From NCBI GenBank assembly GCA_020844525.1, contig JAJGAH010000039.1, positions 1-10,846 of the forward strand: 10,846 nucleotides of DNA. The letters are read 5' to 3'. The stretch is from Eubacterium sp. (GTDB taxonomy: Bacteria; Bacillota; Clostridia; Lachnospirales; Lachnospiraceae). The notes below the pieces were generated by a model. That model worked only from the letters and a program-made list of their open reading frames with translations. It was not told the origin of the DNA and ran no database searches. A program made the translations under genes and the position numbers. This document shows, piece by piece, positions 1 through 5,808 of the stretch; the first letter of the stretch is position 1, and each line of letters starts with the position of its first letter.

Positions 1-1
1 G

Positions 2-1231
2 GGCGGAAAATACGCAAATTTCTTTGACCGTATTCTTCGTGATGTTGATCCGGAGGTTGTAAAGGGACTTTTCATGGCTTTCGGCTTCGAGGCTGGTTAT
101 GTCGGATATCATGAGACCCGCAAAAATGCGGAAAAATATAATATCAATGTTCCGTGGGTCATCCTCTTTGATCCTACCTCCGCATGTAATCTGCACTGCG
201 TAGGATGCTGGGCTTCGGAATACAGCCGTACTCTGAACCTTTCCTATGAGGATATGGACCGTATTGTCACACAGGGCAAGGAGCTTGGAACCCGTGCCTA
301 TGTTCTGACCGGCGGAGAACCGATGGTTCGCAAAAAGGATATCGTAAAGCTTGCCAAGGCACACAAGGATTGCGGATTCATGATTTTCACCAATGGAACG
401 CTTGTCGACCAGCAGTTCTGTGACGACATGAAGGAGTGCAAGAACATTGTACTTTCCATGTCTATCGAGGGCCTGGAGAGTGCGACAGATAATCGTCGTG
501 GCCAGGGTGTATTTGACAAGGTTATGAAGACCATGGACCTGCTTCGTGAGAACAGACTGCCCTATGGTACTTCAATCTGCTATACAAGCGCAAACTATAA
601 GGCAGTTACCAGTGACGAGTTCCTGGATTTCCTGATTGATAAGGGCGTGCTGTTCAGCTGGTATTTCCATTTCATGCCGACGGGCAACGATACAACAATG
701 GAGCTTGTACCGACACCGGAGCAGCGTGAATATATGTATCACAGAATCCGTGAGGTCCGTGGATATCATGGTGGAAAGGAAATCTTCCTTATGGACTTCC
801 AGAATGATGGCGAGTGGGTTTCCGGATGTATTGCCGGTGGAAAGGCATATTTCCACATCAACCCGAACGGCGATGCAGAGCCCTGCGTATTCATTCATTA
901 TTCCGGTGCGAATATTCATCAGAACAGCATTCTGGAATGCCTGCAGCAGCCGTTGTTCAAGGCTTACCATGACGGACAGCCTTTCAGTGACAACCTGCTT
1001 CGTCCCTGCCCGATGCTGGAGAACCCGGCAAAGCTCCGCGCAATGGTTCATGCAACCGGTGCGAAGTCTACAGATATGAGTGATCCGGAAAGCGTAGACC
1101 ATCTCACACATAAGGTTGAGGAATATGCAAAGAACTGGGCTCCGGTCGCAGAAAAGCTCTGGGCGTCCGATCATCCGAATTATGTACCGAAGACTTCCGA
1201 TCAGATCCAGGGTATCCGTGATGAGGGCTGA
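2..1231 (+). CDS. Radical SAM/SPASM-like protein, 5' partial
   Basis: This is a radical SAM enzyme of unassigned substrate. Counting from the ATG at 74, the cluster motif CNLHCVGC provides C38, C42 and C45 in the CxxxCxxC pattern that binds the SAM-cleaving [4Fe-4S] cluster. GGEP at residues 80-83 is the usual SAM-binding motif after strand 2. C252, C271, C289 and C312 (in RPCPMLENP) suggest an auxiliary SPASM/twitch-type cluster near the C-terminus. The frame stays open from the ATG back to the window edge, and those 24 codons read like protein (GGKYANFFDRILRDVDPEVV), continuing smoothly into the conserved region. From memory, related Firmicutes proteins also have sequence before this point, so I infer the true start lies outside the window. 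The ATG at 74 does have an AAAGGG about 7 nt upstream and cannot be excluded. A terminator follows at 1356-1391. The class is well supported; no substrate can be named. Confidence 0.88.
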   Translation, partial: GGKYANFFDRILRDVDPEVVKGLFMAFGFEAGYVGYHETRKNAEKYNINVPWVILFDPTSACNLHCVGCWASEYSRTLNLSYEDMDRIVTQGKELGTRAYVLTGGEPMVRKKDIVKLAKAHKDCGFMIFTNGTLVDQQFCDDMKECKNIVLSMSIEGLESATDNRRGQGVFDKVMKTMDLLRENRLPYGTSICYTSANYKAVTSDEFLDFLIDKGVLFSWYFHFMPTGNDTTMELVPTPEQREYMYHRIREVRGYHGGKEIFLMDFQNDGEWVSGCIAGGKAYFHINPNGDAEPCVFIHYSGANIHQNSILECLQQPLFKAYHDGQPFSDNLLRPCPMLENPAKLRAMVHATGAKSTDMSDPESVDHLTHKVEEYAKNWAPVAEKLWASDHPNYVPKTSDQIQGIRDEG

Positions 1232-1267
1232 TCGTTTACTTCCTGTAAGTGACAGAAATCAGGCAGA

Positions 1268-1294
1268 TTGACAGACACCTGACAGCCGGATAAT
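1268..1294 (+). promoter_or_regulatory. Weak candidate sigma-A promoter downstream of the radical SAM gene
   Basis: A perfect TTGACA (1268-1273) is followed after 15 bp by GATAAT (1289-1294). The spacer is shorter than the optimal 17 bp, so activity is doubtful. If active, the product would run about 90 nt to the hairpin terminator at 1356-1391, since no coding frame with a ribosome binding site lies in between. An imperfect CAGGC/GCCTG inverted repeat follows the promoter. Confidence 0.22.
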
Positions 1295-1355
1295 AAGGAT
1301 GCAGGCGATATACAGGCTGCCTGTGTAAGGCGAATATAGAAGAATTGATCCGTTG

Positions 1356-1391
1356 AAAATAGCCGTGTCAAGATTGACACGGCTATTTTTT
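1356..1391 (+). terminator. Rho-independent terminator after the radical SAM gene
   Basis: A perfect 15-bp stem is formed by 1356-1370 and 1375-1389 (core ATAGCCGTGTCA with its complement) around the 4-nt loop AGAT. The 3' arm runs into six consecutive T (1386-1391). The 5' arm starts with four A, so it could also work on the opposite strand. It lies about 125 nt after the radical SAM stop codon. Confidence 0.9.
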
Positions 1392-1402
1392 GTGTGTAAT
1401 GT
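1374..1402 (+). promoter_or_regulatory. Candidate promoter for the GH25 gene, overlapping the terminator
   Basis: The 3' arm of the terminator contains a perfect TTGACA (1374-1379). Seventeen bp further on is TAATGT (1397-1402), which matches the -10 consensus at only three of six positions. No better promoter was found between the terminator and the lysozyme gene. The call rests mostly on the -35 box and the spacing. Confidence 0.25.
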
Positions 1403-1483
1403 TAGAGAAGCCGGTGATGGGCTGGCAAATCATTATTTGGAAAGGTCAGGGCAGCGCGGCCTTCTGCGCGTGCCTGTTACTAT

Positions 1484-2380
1484 ATGGCAGTAAAAAAGAA
1501 AAAGAATACTGGTAAAAAACCACAAAAACGGATTACAAAGGCAGAGAGAAAGAGGATGCTCCGGAATCGTATCCTTGCAGCTGTACTCATTGCCGCTACG
1601 GCGGTATTTGTGACAATTGCCTCCTGTGGAAGCTATTCCAGCAAGAAGAATGATACTTCCGGACGTCTTTTTTCCACTTCCTATTCGATGAGTGAGCTGT
1701 ATAATACCTATAATAATGATGCTTTTGTGCTTGATGGACAAAGCATGACCTATACAGATACCAATCATTATACCAGCCGTCTAGGTATCGATGTTTCTGA
1801 GCACAATGGTGAGGTCGATTGGGAGGCGGTGCGTTCCGCCGGCTATACATTTGCGTTTATCCGGATCGGATACCGTGGATATGGAGACGACGGGACACTG
1901 GTCGAGGATTCGATGTTCGAAGAAAATTACAAGGCTGCCCGTAAGGCAGGACTGGAAGTGGGTGTTTATTTTTATTCACAGGCGGTCAATGAGTCTGAAG
2001 CTGAAGAAGAAGCGAAATTTGTAACGGATACACTGCAGGGCCGGATGCTTGATCTGCCGGTTGCCATGGATATGGAAACCGTGGAGGAGGGGACTGCCCG
2101 TACGGATGGCGTGACCGGTGCTCAGTTTACACAGAATATCAGGACCTTTTGTACGTATATTTCAAAAGAAGGATATGAACCAATGCTCTATACCAACCTG
2201 CACTGGGAGACCTTCACCTTGGATATGACGCAGTTATATAATCTTCCGGTCTGGTTCTCAAATTACAGCGCGACACCGGATTCGACTTATAAGTTCGAAA
2301 TCTGGCAGTATTCCAATACGGGAACTGTAGACGGGGTAAGCGGCAGCGTGGACCTGGATATTGAATTAATTCCGGTCTGA
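1484..2380 (+). CDS. GH25 lysozyme (muramidase), membrane- or lipid-anchored
   Basis: Glycoside hydrolase family 25 enzymes cleave the MurNAc-GlcNAc bond of peptidoglycan. The catalytic domain spans about residues 99-298. It opens with LGIDVSEHNG (D103), carries the DxE pair in AMDMET (D196, E198) and ends with the family's VDLD (290-292). The N-terminus is very basic (residues 1-29, mostly Lys/Arg), then hydrophobic from about 30 to 46, followed by a Ser/Thr/Tyr-rich linker to about 98. The protein is therefore exported and anchored. The hydrophobic stretch ends in IASC (C48), which resembles a lipobox, so it could be a lipoprotein instead of having a plain membrane anchor. The ATG at 1484 has no close Shine-Dalgarno. 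An in-frame ATG at 1556 follows the purine-rich GAGAGAAAGAGG and would give a normal-length lipoprotein signal with Cys at position 24. I keep 1484 because basic tails are common in such proteins. It is probably a single-gene unit acting in cell-wall remodelling. Confidence 0.9.
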   Translation: MAVKKKKNTGKKPQKRITKAERKRMLRNRILAAVLIAATAVFVTIASCGSYSSKKNDTSGRLFSTSYSMSELYNTYNNDAFVLDGQSMTYTDTNHYTSRLGIDVSEHNGEVDWEAVRSAGYTFAFIRIGYRGYGDDGTLVEDSMFEENYKAARKAGLEVGVYFYSQAVNESEAEEEAKFVTDTLQGRMLDLPVAMDMETVEEGTARTDGVTGAQFTQNIRTFCTYISKEGYEPMLYTNLHWETFTLDMTQLYNLPVWFSNYSATPDSTYKFEIWQYSNTGTVDGVSGSVDLDIELIPV

Positions 2381-2388
2381 CCTGCTTT

Positions 2389-2417
2389 TTGACCGTTACA
2401 TGATAATTATTGATAAA
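2389..2417 (+). promoter_or_regulatory. Candidate promoter of the AraC-family gene
   Basis: TTGACC (2389-2394, five of six to consensus) is followed after exactly 17 bp by GATAAA (2412-2417, four of six). Transcription would start near 2424, about 30 nt before the start codon. The -10 box lies inside the first copy of the 17-bp tandem repeat and the start point at the beginning of the second copy. A protein binding the repeat would compete with polymerase. Confidence 0.45.
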
Positions 2418-2439
2418 TTTACATTATTGATAAATTTAC
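2406..2439 (+). repeat. Perfect 17-bp tandem direct repeat upstream of the AraC gene
   Basis: The unit ATTATTGATAAATTTAC occurs twice with no gap, at 2406-2422 and 2423-2439, identical at all 17 positions. It ends directly before the AGGGAAGGA ribosome binding site. Each copy contains an AAATTT core. Tandem direct sites about 1.5 helix turns apart could be an operator for the AraC-type regulator itself, but a chance slippage duplication in A/T-rich DNA is the alternative. Confidence 0.9.
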
Positions 2440-2454
2440 CAGGGAAGGAACAGA

Positions 2455-3465
2455 ATGCATCAGAAGCTGCTGAACCTGCTGGGGCAGGTGACAGAAGAGG
2501 AACAGCGTATTCTTGATGGTCAGACGGGGATTGAGAAACGCCTGTACGCTTCCGGAGAAGAGTTTACAATTGATTATACAAAGCTTCTGGAGACAGGACA
2601 GCTGATTACTGTACGCACGCATACGAGGTTTGCACATTTTCCTCTGCACAGACATAACTATGTGGAGGTTATGTATGTCTGTCAGGGGTCCGTGACCCAT
2701 ATCATCAATCACAAAAGACTGGTAGTAAGACAGGGTGAGCTGTTGTTCCTGAATCAATATACAAAGCATGAGATTCTCCCTGCCGGCCGCGAGGATATTG
2801 CCATAAACTTTGTCATATTGCCTGAGTTTTTGGATGTTGCGTCGGAAATGATCGGGAGAAATAATGTACTGGCGGATTTTATCGTCAATACGCTTCGAAA
2901 GGATTCGCTGCGGGGAGAATATCTGTATTTCCGGGTATCAGATGTTCTCCAGATCCAGAACCTGATTGAAAATATGATTTATTCACTGGTCGCCCTGAAA
3001 TGGCATGCCGTGGATTCTGTTGAGCTGCAGACGCTGAACCGGATCAATCAGACCACAATGGGACTGGTATTTATGTACCTTCTGGAGGTGGCACCGAAGG
3101 CAGAGACCATGGCACCGGACCAGTACGAGAATATGATTTTTATGACCTCATTGAACTACATTGAGCAGAATTACCGGACCGCCACATTGACAGAGCTCAG
3201 CGAGGGACTGCATCTGCCGGACCATGGACTCAGCAGAATGATCAAGAAGACATCGGGAGCAAATTTCAAGGAGCTTTTGCAGAGGAAGCGGCTCAATCAT
3301 GCAGTACAGCTGCTCTGTGATACGGACCTTACCATCAATGATATCATCGATGCAGTCGGATATGACAATCACAGCTATTTTCACAGGATTTTCCGGGAAA
3401 GGTTTCATATGACGCCAAGAGAATTCCGCGAACTGCACAGGGGGGATGCACAGATTCACCTTTGA
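2455..3465 (+). CDS. AraC-family transcriptional regulator with N-terminal cupin domain
   Basis: This 336-residue cytoplasmic regulator has the two-domain layout of sugar-responsive AraC proteins. Residues about 55-125 form an AraC-binding cupin: FPLHRHNYVEVMYV provides H65, H67 and E71 at the ligand pocket, followed by RQGELLFLNQYTKHE. Residues about 229-328 form the double helix-turn-helix, with TLTELSEGLHLPDHGLSRMI as the first and INDIIDAVGYDNHSYFHRIF as the second, ending in the family's MTPREFRE. The middle (130-225) is a helical linker with no motif I recognise. The ATG is supported by AGGGAAGGA 5 nt upstream. The neighbours do not reveal the regulated genes: the lysozyme gene ends 74 nt upstream, and no transporter or sugar enzyme lies nearby. 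Autoregulation through the 17-bp repeat is plausible. The family is secure; the inducer is unknown. Confidence 0.93.
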   Translation: MHQKLLNLLGQVTEEEQRILDGQTGIEKRLYASGEEFTIDYTKLLETGQLITVRTHTRFAHFPLHRHNYVEVMYVCQGSVTHIINHKRLVVRQGELLFLNQYTKHEILPAGREDIAINFVILPEFLDVASEMIGRNNVLADFIVNTLRKDSLRGEYLYFRVSDVLQIQNLIENMIYSLVALKWHAVDSVELQTLNRINQTTMGLVFMYLLEVAPKAETMAPDQYENMIFMTSLNYIEQNYRTATLTELSEGLHLPDHGLSRMIKKTSGANFKELLQRKRLNHAVQLLCDTDLTINDIIDAVGYDNHSYFHRIFRERFHMTPREFRELHRGDAQIHL

Positions 3466-3473
3466 GTAAGAAA

Positions 3474-3525
3474 ACGGCCTTCCATCTGGAGCCGCATTTA
3501 ACTGCATACTCCGATGGAAGACCGT
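3474..3525. terminator. Bidirectional hairpin terminator between the AraC gene and hsp20
   Basis: A long hairpin joins ACGGCCTTCCATC (3474-3486) to its near-complement at 3513-3525, with one C-A mismatch. It is extended by GGAG/CTCC (3488-3491 with 3509-3512) and GCA/TGC (3494-3496 with 3503-3505). On the minus strand the stem is followed by TTTTC, a short U-tract that suits the end of hsp20. On the plus strand the downstream bases are only T-rich (CTGTTTGTCTGTTT). It sits between two convergent genes and probably serves both. Confidence 0.72.
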
Positions 3526-3582
3526 CTGTTTGTCTGTTTCTGTGCTATTTCTTTTAGCTTTTGAAGCTTTTGAAGGAAAACA

Positions 3583-4011
3583 TCAGCCGTCTATGCTGAT
3601 CGTTTTCTTTGACTCCACTTTCTTTGGCGCTTCCTTTGGAAGCTCAAGAGAAAGAATTCCGTTTTCGAATCTGGCCTTGATATCCTCCGGTTCCAGCCCC
3701 TCGCCTACATAGAAGGATCTGCTGAGTGAACCTGTGTAACGTTCACGGCGGACATATCTGCCGGCTTTGTCCTTCTGATCATTGCTGGTATTCTTTGCGG
3801 CAGTCACTGTAAGATATCCGTCCTTCAGTTCAGCGTGTACTTCGTCCTTCGCAAATCCGGGAAGCTCCAGCTCCAGCTGATAGCTGTCGGCCGTTTCCCT
3901 GATATCTGCGTTCATTCTGCGTGCAGCAGTGTTTGTCTGCAGCCAGCGGTTGTTCCAGGCATCATCCCAGAAATCATCAAAAGTATCTCCAAAAAGTTCA
4001 GGCAGCAACAT
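3583..4011 (-). CDS. Small heat-shock protein, Hsp20/alpha-crystallin family
   Basis: Small heat-shock proteins are ATP-independent holdase chaperones that bind unfolding proteins in the cytoplasm as oligomers. This one has 142 residues, the usual bacterial length. The N-terminal arm (about 1-33) is rich in Phe, Trp and Asp. The alpha-crystallin domain runs from about 34 to 126: ADIRETADSYQLELELPGF, then the RYVRRERYTGSLSRSFYV strand region, then FENGILSLELPK with the conserved G-I-L (118-120). The C-terminal tail ends KKTISIDG, whose ISI (138-140) is the I-x-I motif that docks onto neighbouring subunits. The start is fixed by AGGAGG 8 nt upstream of the ATG. Transcription comes from a near-consensus promoter overlapped by a CIRCE element about 130-180 nt upstream, so HrcA control is likely. 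The gene is alone in its unit. Confidence 0.96.
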   Translation of the reverse strand: MLLPELFGDTFDDFWDDAWNNRWLQTNTAARRMNADIRETADSYQLELELPGFAKDEVHAELKDGYLTVTAAKNTSNDQKDKAGRYVRRERYTGSLSRSFYVGEGLEPEDIKARFENGILSLELPKEAPKKVESKKTISIDG

Positions 4012-4140
4012 AAGTCATTCCTCCTTTTATCACAATTCCACAGTGCCGGTCAGATTACGTATACCGGAACACATCATCAGTTTCTGATAAATAGTTTTTT
4101 TATAGTTCCGATACGGAATTTGTATCCCGCTTTCTGGAAC
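4012..4140 (-). promoter_or_regulatory. Long leader of the hsp20 transcript with several small hairpins
   Basis: The promoter predicts a start near 4140 and hence an untranslated leader of about 128 nt. Read on the minus strand it can form GTTCC...GGAAC enclosing GATAC...GTATC near the 5' end, then ATCAG-AAA-CTGAT, then CCGGT...ACCGG, before the AAAGGAGG ribosome binding site. No U-rich or CCUCC-like tract able to mask the ribosome site was found, so an RNA thermometer is not supported by base pairing I can see. The leader might affect stability or translation in another way. Confidence 0.35.
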
Positions 4141-4146
4141 AACTAT

Positions 4147-4175
4147 GTTATATCACCCGTTACTAGCACTGTCAA
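4147..4175 (-). promoter_or_regulatory. Sigma-A promoter of hsp20
   Basis: On the minus strand TTGACA (plus-strand 4170-4175) and TATAAC (4147-4152) are separated by exactly 17 bp. That is a perfect -35 and five of six at -10. The -35 lies inside the CIRCE element. A/T-rich blocks upstream (AAAATT at about 4187-4192 and an A-tract at about 4204-4210 on the minus strand) resemble an UP element. Confidence 0.85.
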
Positions 4176-4189
4176 GTGGCGAGTGCTAA
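4163..4189. promoter_or_regulatory. CIRCE operator (HrcA binding site) of hsp20
   Basis: CIRCE is TTAGCACTC-N9-GAGTGCTAA, bound by the HrcA repressor. Here the plus-strand right arm GAGTGCTAA (4181-4189) is perfect. The spacer is exactly 9 nt (4172-4180). The left arm CTAGCACTG (4163-4171) matches at seven of nine positions, differing at the outermost and innermost bases. The element covers the hsp20 -35 box, which is the expected position for repression. No hrcA, groESL or dnaK gene is in the window, so the repressor would be encoded elsewhere. Confidence 0.87.
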
Positions 4190-4257
4190 TTTTGCAACAG
4201 CAAATTTTTTACACGTTATTTAATTGGGGTTATTTATATGCCATAGGGCAGGAAATT

Positions 4258-4292
4258 TGTCTTCAGACATGGGAAAAGCATGCCTGAAGACA
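4258..4292 (-). terminator. Hairpin terminator after the TSCPD gene
   Basis: A perfect 9-bp stem, TGTCTTCAG (4258-4266) with CTGAAGACA (4284-4292), encloses a mismatch and an inner CATG/CATG pairing around a 7-nt loop. It lies about 40 nt after the stop codon of the small TSCPD gene. The minus-strand continuation AAATTTCC has only three T, so it is a weak intrinsic terminator at best. The rest of 4190-4332 holds no gene that I can support, only A/T-rich DNA upstream of the hsp20 promoter. Confidence 0.5.
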
Positions 4293-4332
4293 CCGAAGAC
4301 AGCGACAGGAAATGAATGCCAGAATCCGAAAA

Positions 4333-4602
4333 TTATTCACCGGACTGATCTGTGGCAGCCTGAAGTGCAGACAGAATTGCTTTGGAGAACTGGTCCGGAC
4401 ATGAGGTGTTTTTGAATCCACAGCGGGTTCCCTTCAGAAGATCGGCAACCTCATCTGCCCTGCGTCCTTCTGCCAGCCGGCTGATTCCTGAAAGGTTTCC
4501 ATTACAGCCGCCCTGGAAGCGGACATTGGAGAGAATACCATCCTCAAGATCAAATTCAATCAGCTGTGAGCAGGTTCCTTTGGTTTTGTATTGATAATGC
4601 AT
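4333..4602 (-). CDS. Small TSCPD-domain protein (TIGR03905-like)
   Basis: This 89-residue protein is named for the TSCPD motif, present here as TSCPD at 66-70. The same motif occurs at the C-terminus of vitamin B12-dependent ribonucleotide reductases. Other family marks are GTCSQLIEFDLEDG, FQGGCNGNLSGISRL and RCGFKNTSCPDQ, giving cysteines C11, C33, C61 and C68 that could bind a metal. The biochemical role of the stand-alone family is not established. I place the start at the ATG of MHYQYKT, 9 nt after AAAGGAA. An ATG two codons earlier sits too close to that site, and a longer reading frame to 4683 adds residues unlike the family that overlap the upstream gene. It follows the HAD gene by 46 nt on the same strand and is probably cotranscribed with it. 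The hairpin at 4258-4292 ends the unit. Confidence 0.88.
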   Translation of the reverse strand: MHYQYKTKGTCSQLIEFDLEDGILSNVRFQGGCNGNLSGISRLAEGRRADEVADLLKGTRCGFKNTSCPDQFSKAILSALQAATDQSGE

Positions 4603-4648
4603 GATCATGGTTCCTTTCTGTAGTATGATGGAAATGTATATGTTCGTA

Positions 4649-5491
4649 TTATCTGTGCGCTGTGATGAGATCCGGCAGGTCACAGATCTTTGTCAGAACT
4701 TCATCGGGTTCCTTTACGCAGCTGAAGCCGTAGGAAGCCCAGATAAAGCGGACAGAAGGGCTCCCGGAATTTCCGGAAATCTGACTGTCCTTCTGGCAGG
4801 AGTCCTGGTAATGACGTTTGAGCAGCTGGTCCGCTTCACGCACTGCATCGCAGTCCGCCTGGATATCGCCCACATAGACTGCATTCTGCAGATGATATCG
4901 GGAAGCGATATCATAGATATTAAATGCCTTCAGCTGATGGTTGTCACCAGGACACAGATGATCTGTGATATAGGGACCATAGCCGGTTGTGCGAAGAAAT
5001 TGTTCGATATAGCCACCCTGGCAGTTGCTGACAATGAAGCACGGTATACCAGGCGGGAGCGTGCGGGAGGCCCTGCATCGTTTATCACTGTCTGCCCATG
5101 TGTGGTCCGGCTTCAGTCCGGTGAGATTCTGCAGTACCGTTTCAAGCCCGGTATATGGTGTGGGAGGGTACTTGTCCAGCTCCGCTTCCTCAGAGGCGTA
5201 CCAGGACTGCAGAAGGGACTCTTTTTCTGCAGATGGAAGATCCGGAATCAGATCATCTATAATGACTTCCAGAGGCTTGCCAAATTCCCGGCGGAGATCA
5301 TCGGCTTCCAGCCGGAGGCCGTTCCCTCCACCCTTTGGATGTACCAGATGCAGAGGGGGCAGGTGCTGTGCACGGTGTCTTTCGTCAAAACGGTCCATGA
5401 CACGGTTCCAGGCTCTGGCAACAAGCGGCGTGGTGTCCCATAGCGTGCCGTCGACGTCAAAAATAATGCCGTCTGTAATCAGTTTGTTCAT
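4649..5491 (-). CDS. HAD-superfamily phosphatase, phosphoglycolate-phosphatase-like
   Basis: Haloacid dehalogenase-type hydrolases remove phosphate from small metabolites through an aspartyl-phosphate intermediate. All four motifs are visible: FDVDGTLWDT (nucleophile D12, acid/base D14), FIVSNCQ (S155), LKAF (K188) and YVGDIQADCDA (D209 and D213). The cap domain lies at about 20-110 with DDLRREFGKPLEVIIDDLIP. At 280 residues it is about 60 longer than I expect for this subfamily. The excess appears as three stretches, near 36-60 (includes a Gly/Pro/His-rich segment), 124-148 and 223-247, all located between conserved elements. The substrate is unknown. The ATG has AAGGA about 11 nt upstream, a rather long spacing, and no better start was found. 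A near-consensus promoter lies at 5547-5574. The small TSCPD gene follows 46 nt downstream. Confidence 0.9.
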   Translation of the reverse strand: MNKLITDGIIFDVDGTLWDTTPLVARAWNRVMDRFDERHRAQHLPPLHLVHPKGGGNGLRLEADDLRREFGKPLEVIIDDLIPDLPSAEKESLLQSWYASEEAELDKYPPTPYTGLETVLQNLTGLKPDHTWADSDKRCRASRTLPPGIPCFIVSNCQGGYIEQFLRTTGYGPYITDHLCPGDNHQLKAFNIYDIASRYHLQNAVYVGDIQADCDAVREADQLLKRHYQDSCQKDSQISGNSGSPSVRFIWASYGFSCVKEPDEVLTKICDLPDLITAHR

Positions 5492-5546
5492 TATAATAAT
5501 GTTCCTTTTTTTAATTTTCGCAATATGCTTTTCTTCTGATCATTTT

Positions 5547-5574
5547 ATTATAAGTTGATGAGAACAGGTGTCAA
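5547..5574 (-). promoter_or_regulatory. Sigma-A promoter of the HAD-TSCPD unit
   Basis: On the minus strand a perfect TTGACA (plus-strand 5569-5574) is followed by a perfect TATAAT (5547-5552) with a 16-bp spacer. The predicted start near 5540 gives a leader of about 50 nt before the HAD start codon. This is one of the two strongest promoters in the window. The 188-bp gap to the mutY reading frame is divergent. I see no equally clear promoter for mutY in it. Confidence 0.82.
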
Positions 5575-5808
5575 GCTGAATCGGCTGATCCAAACAGATG
5601 ATATGGCGGCAAATGTTCGAAGTTCAAGACAAGTTTATATAGGCTAACCATCAAAGCCTGATATTACAGTGATACAAACATGAAAAAATACAATACTATG
5701 AAAAATAAAAGCGAACATCGGAATAAATTTGTTGAAGACCTTTCTGGAGCCGATAGGGTATGCACTGACCGTAATACGGACAAAATGTGTAACAGGGAGG
5801 ACCGCCTC

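Noticed and set aside
572..1174. Open minus-strand frame of 200 codons opposite the radical SAM gene
   Set aside because: It is antisense to clear radical SAM coding sequence with conserved cysteines and has no ribosome site or domain of its own.
4012..4040. FourU or ROSE-type RNA thermometer at the hsp20 ribosome site
   Set aside because: No U-rich or CCUCC-like segment in the leader can pair with AAAGGAGG. The hairpins seen leave the ribosome site free.
4190..4210. Hairpin TTTGC/GCAAA followed by six T on the plus strand, resembling a terminator
   Set aside because: The stem is only 5 bp and no plus-strand gene ends there. It is better explained as A/T-rich DNA upstream of the minus-strand hsp20 promoter.
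4601..5443. Open plus-strand frame of 280 codons opposite the HAD and TSCPD genes
   Set aside because: The minus-strand frame has all four HAD motifs, a promoter and a ribosome site. The plus-strand translation shows no recognisable domain and is a shadow frame.
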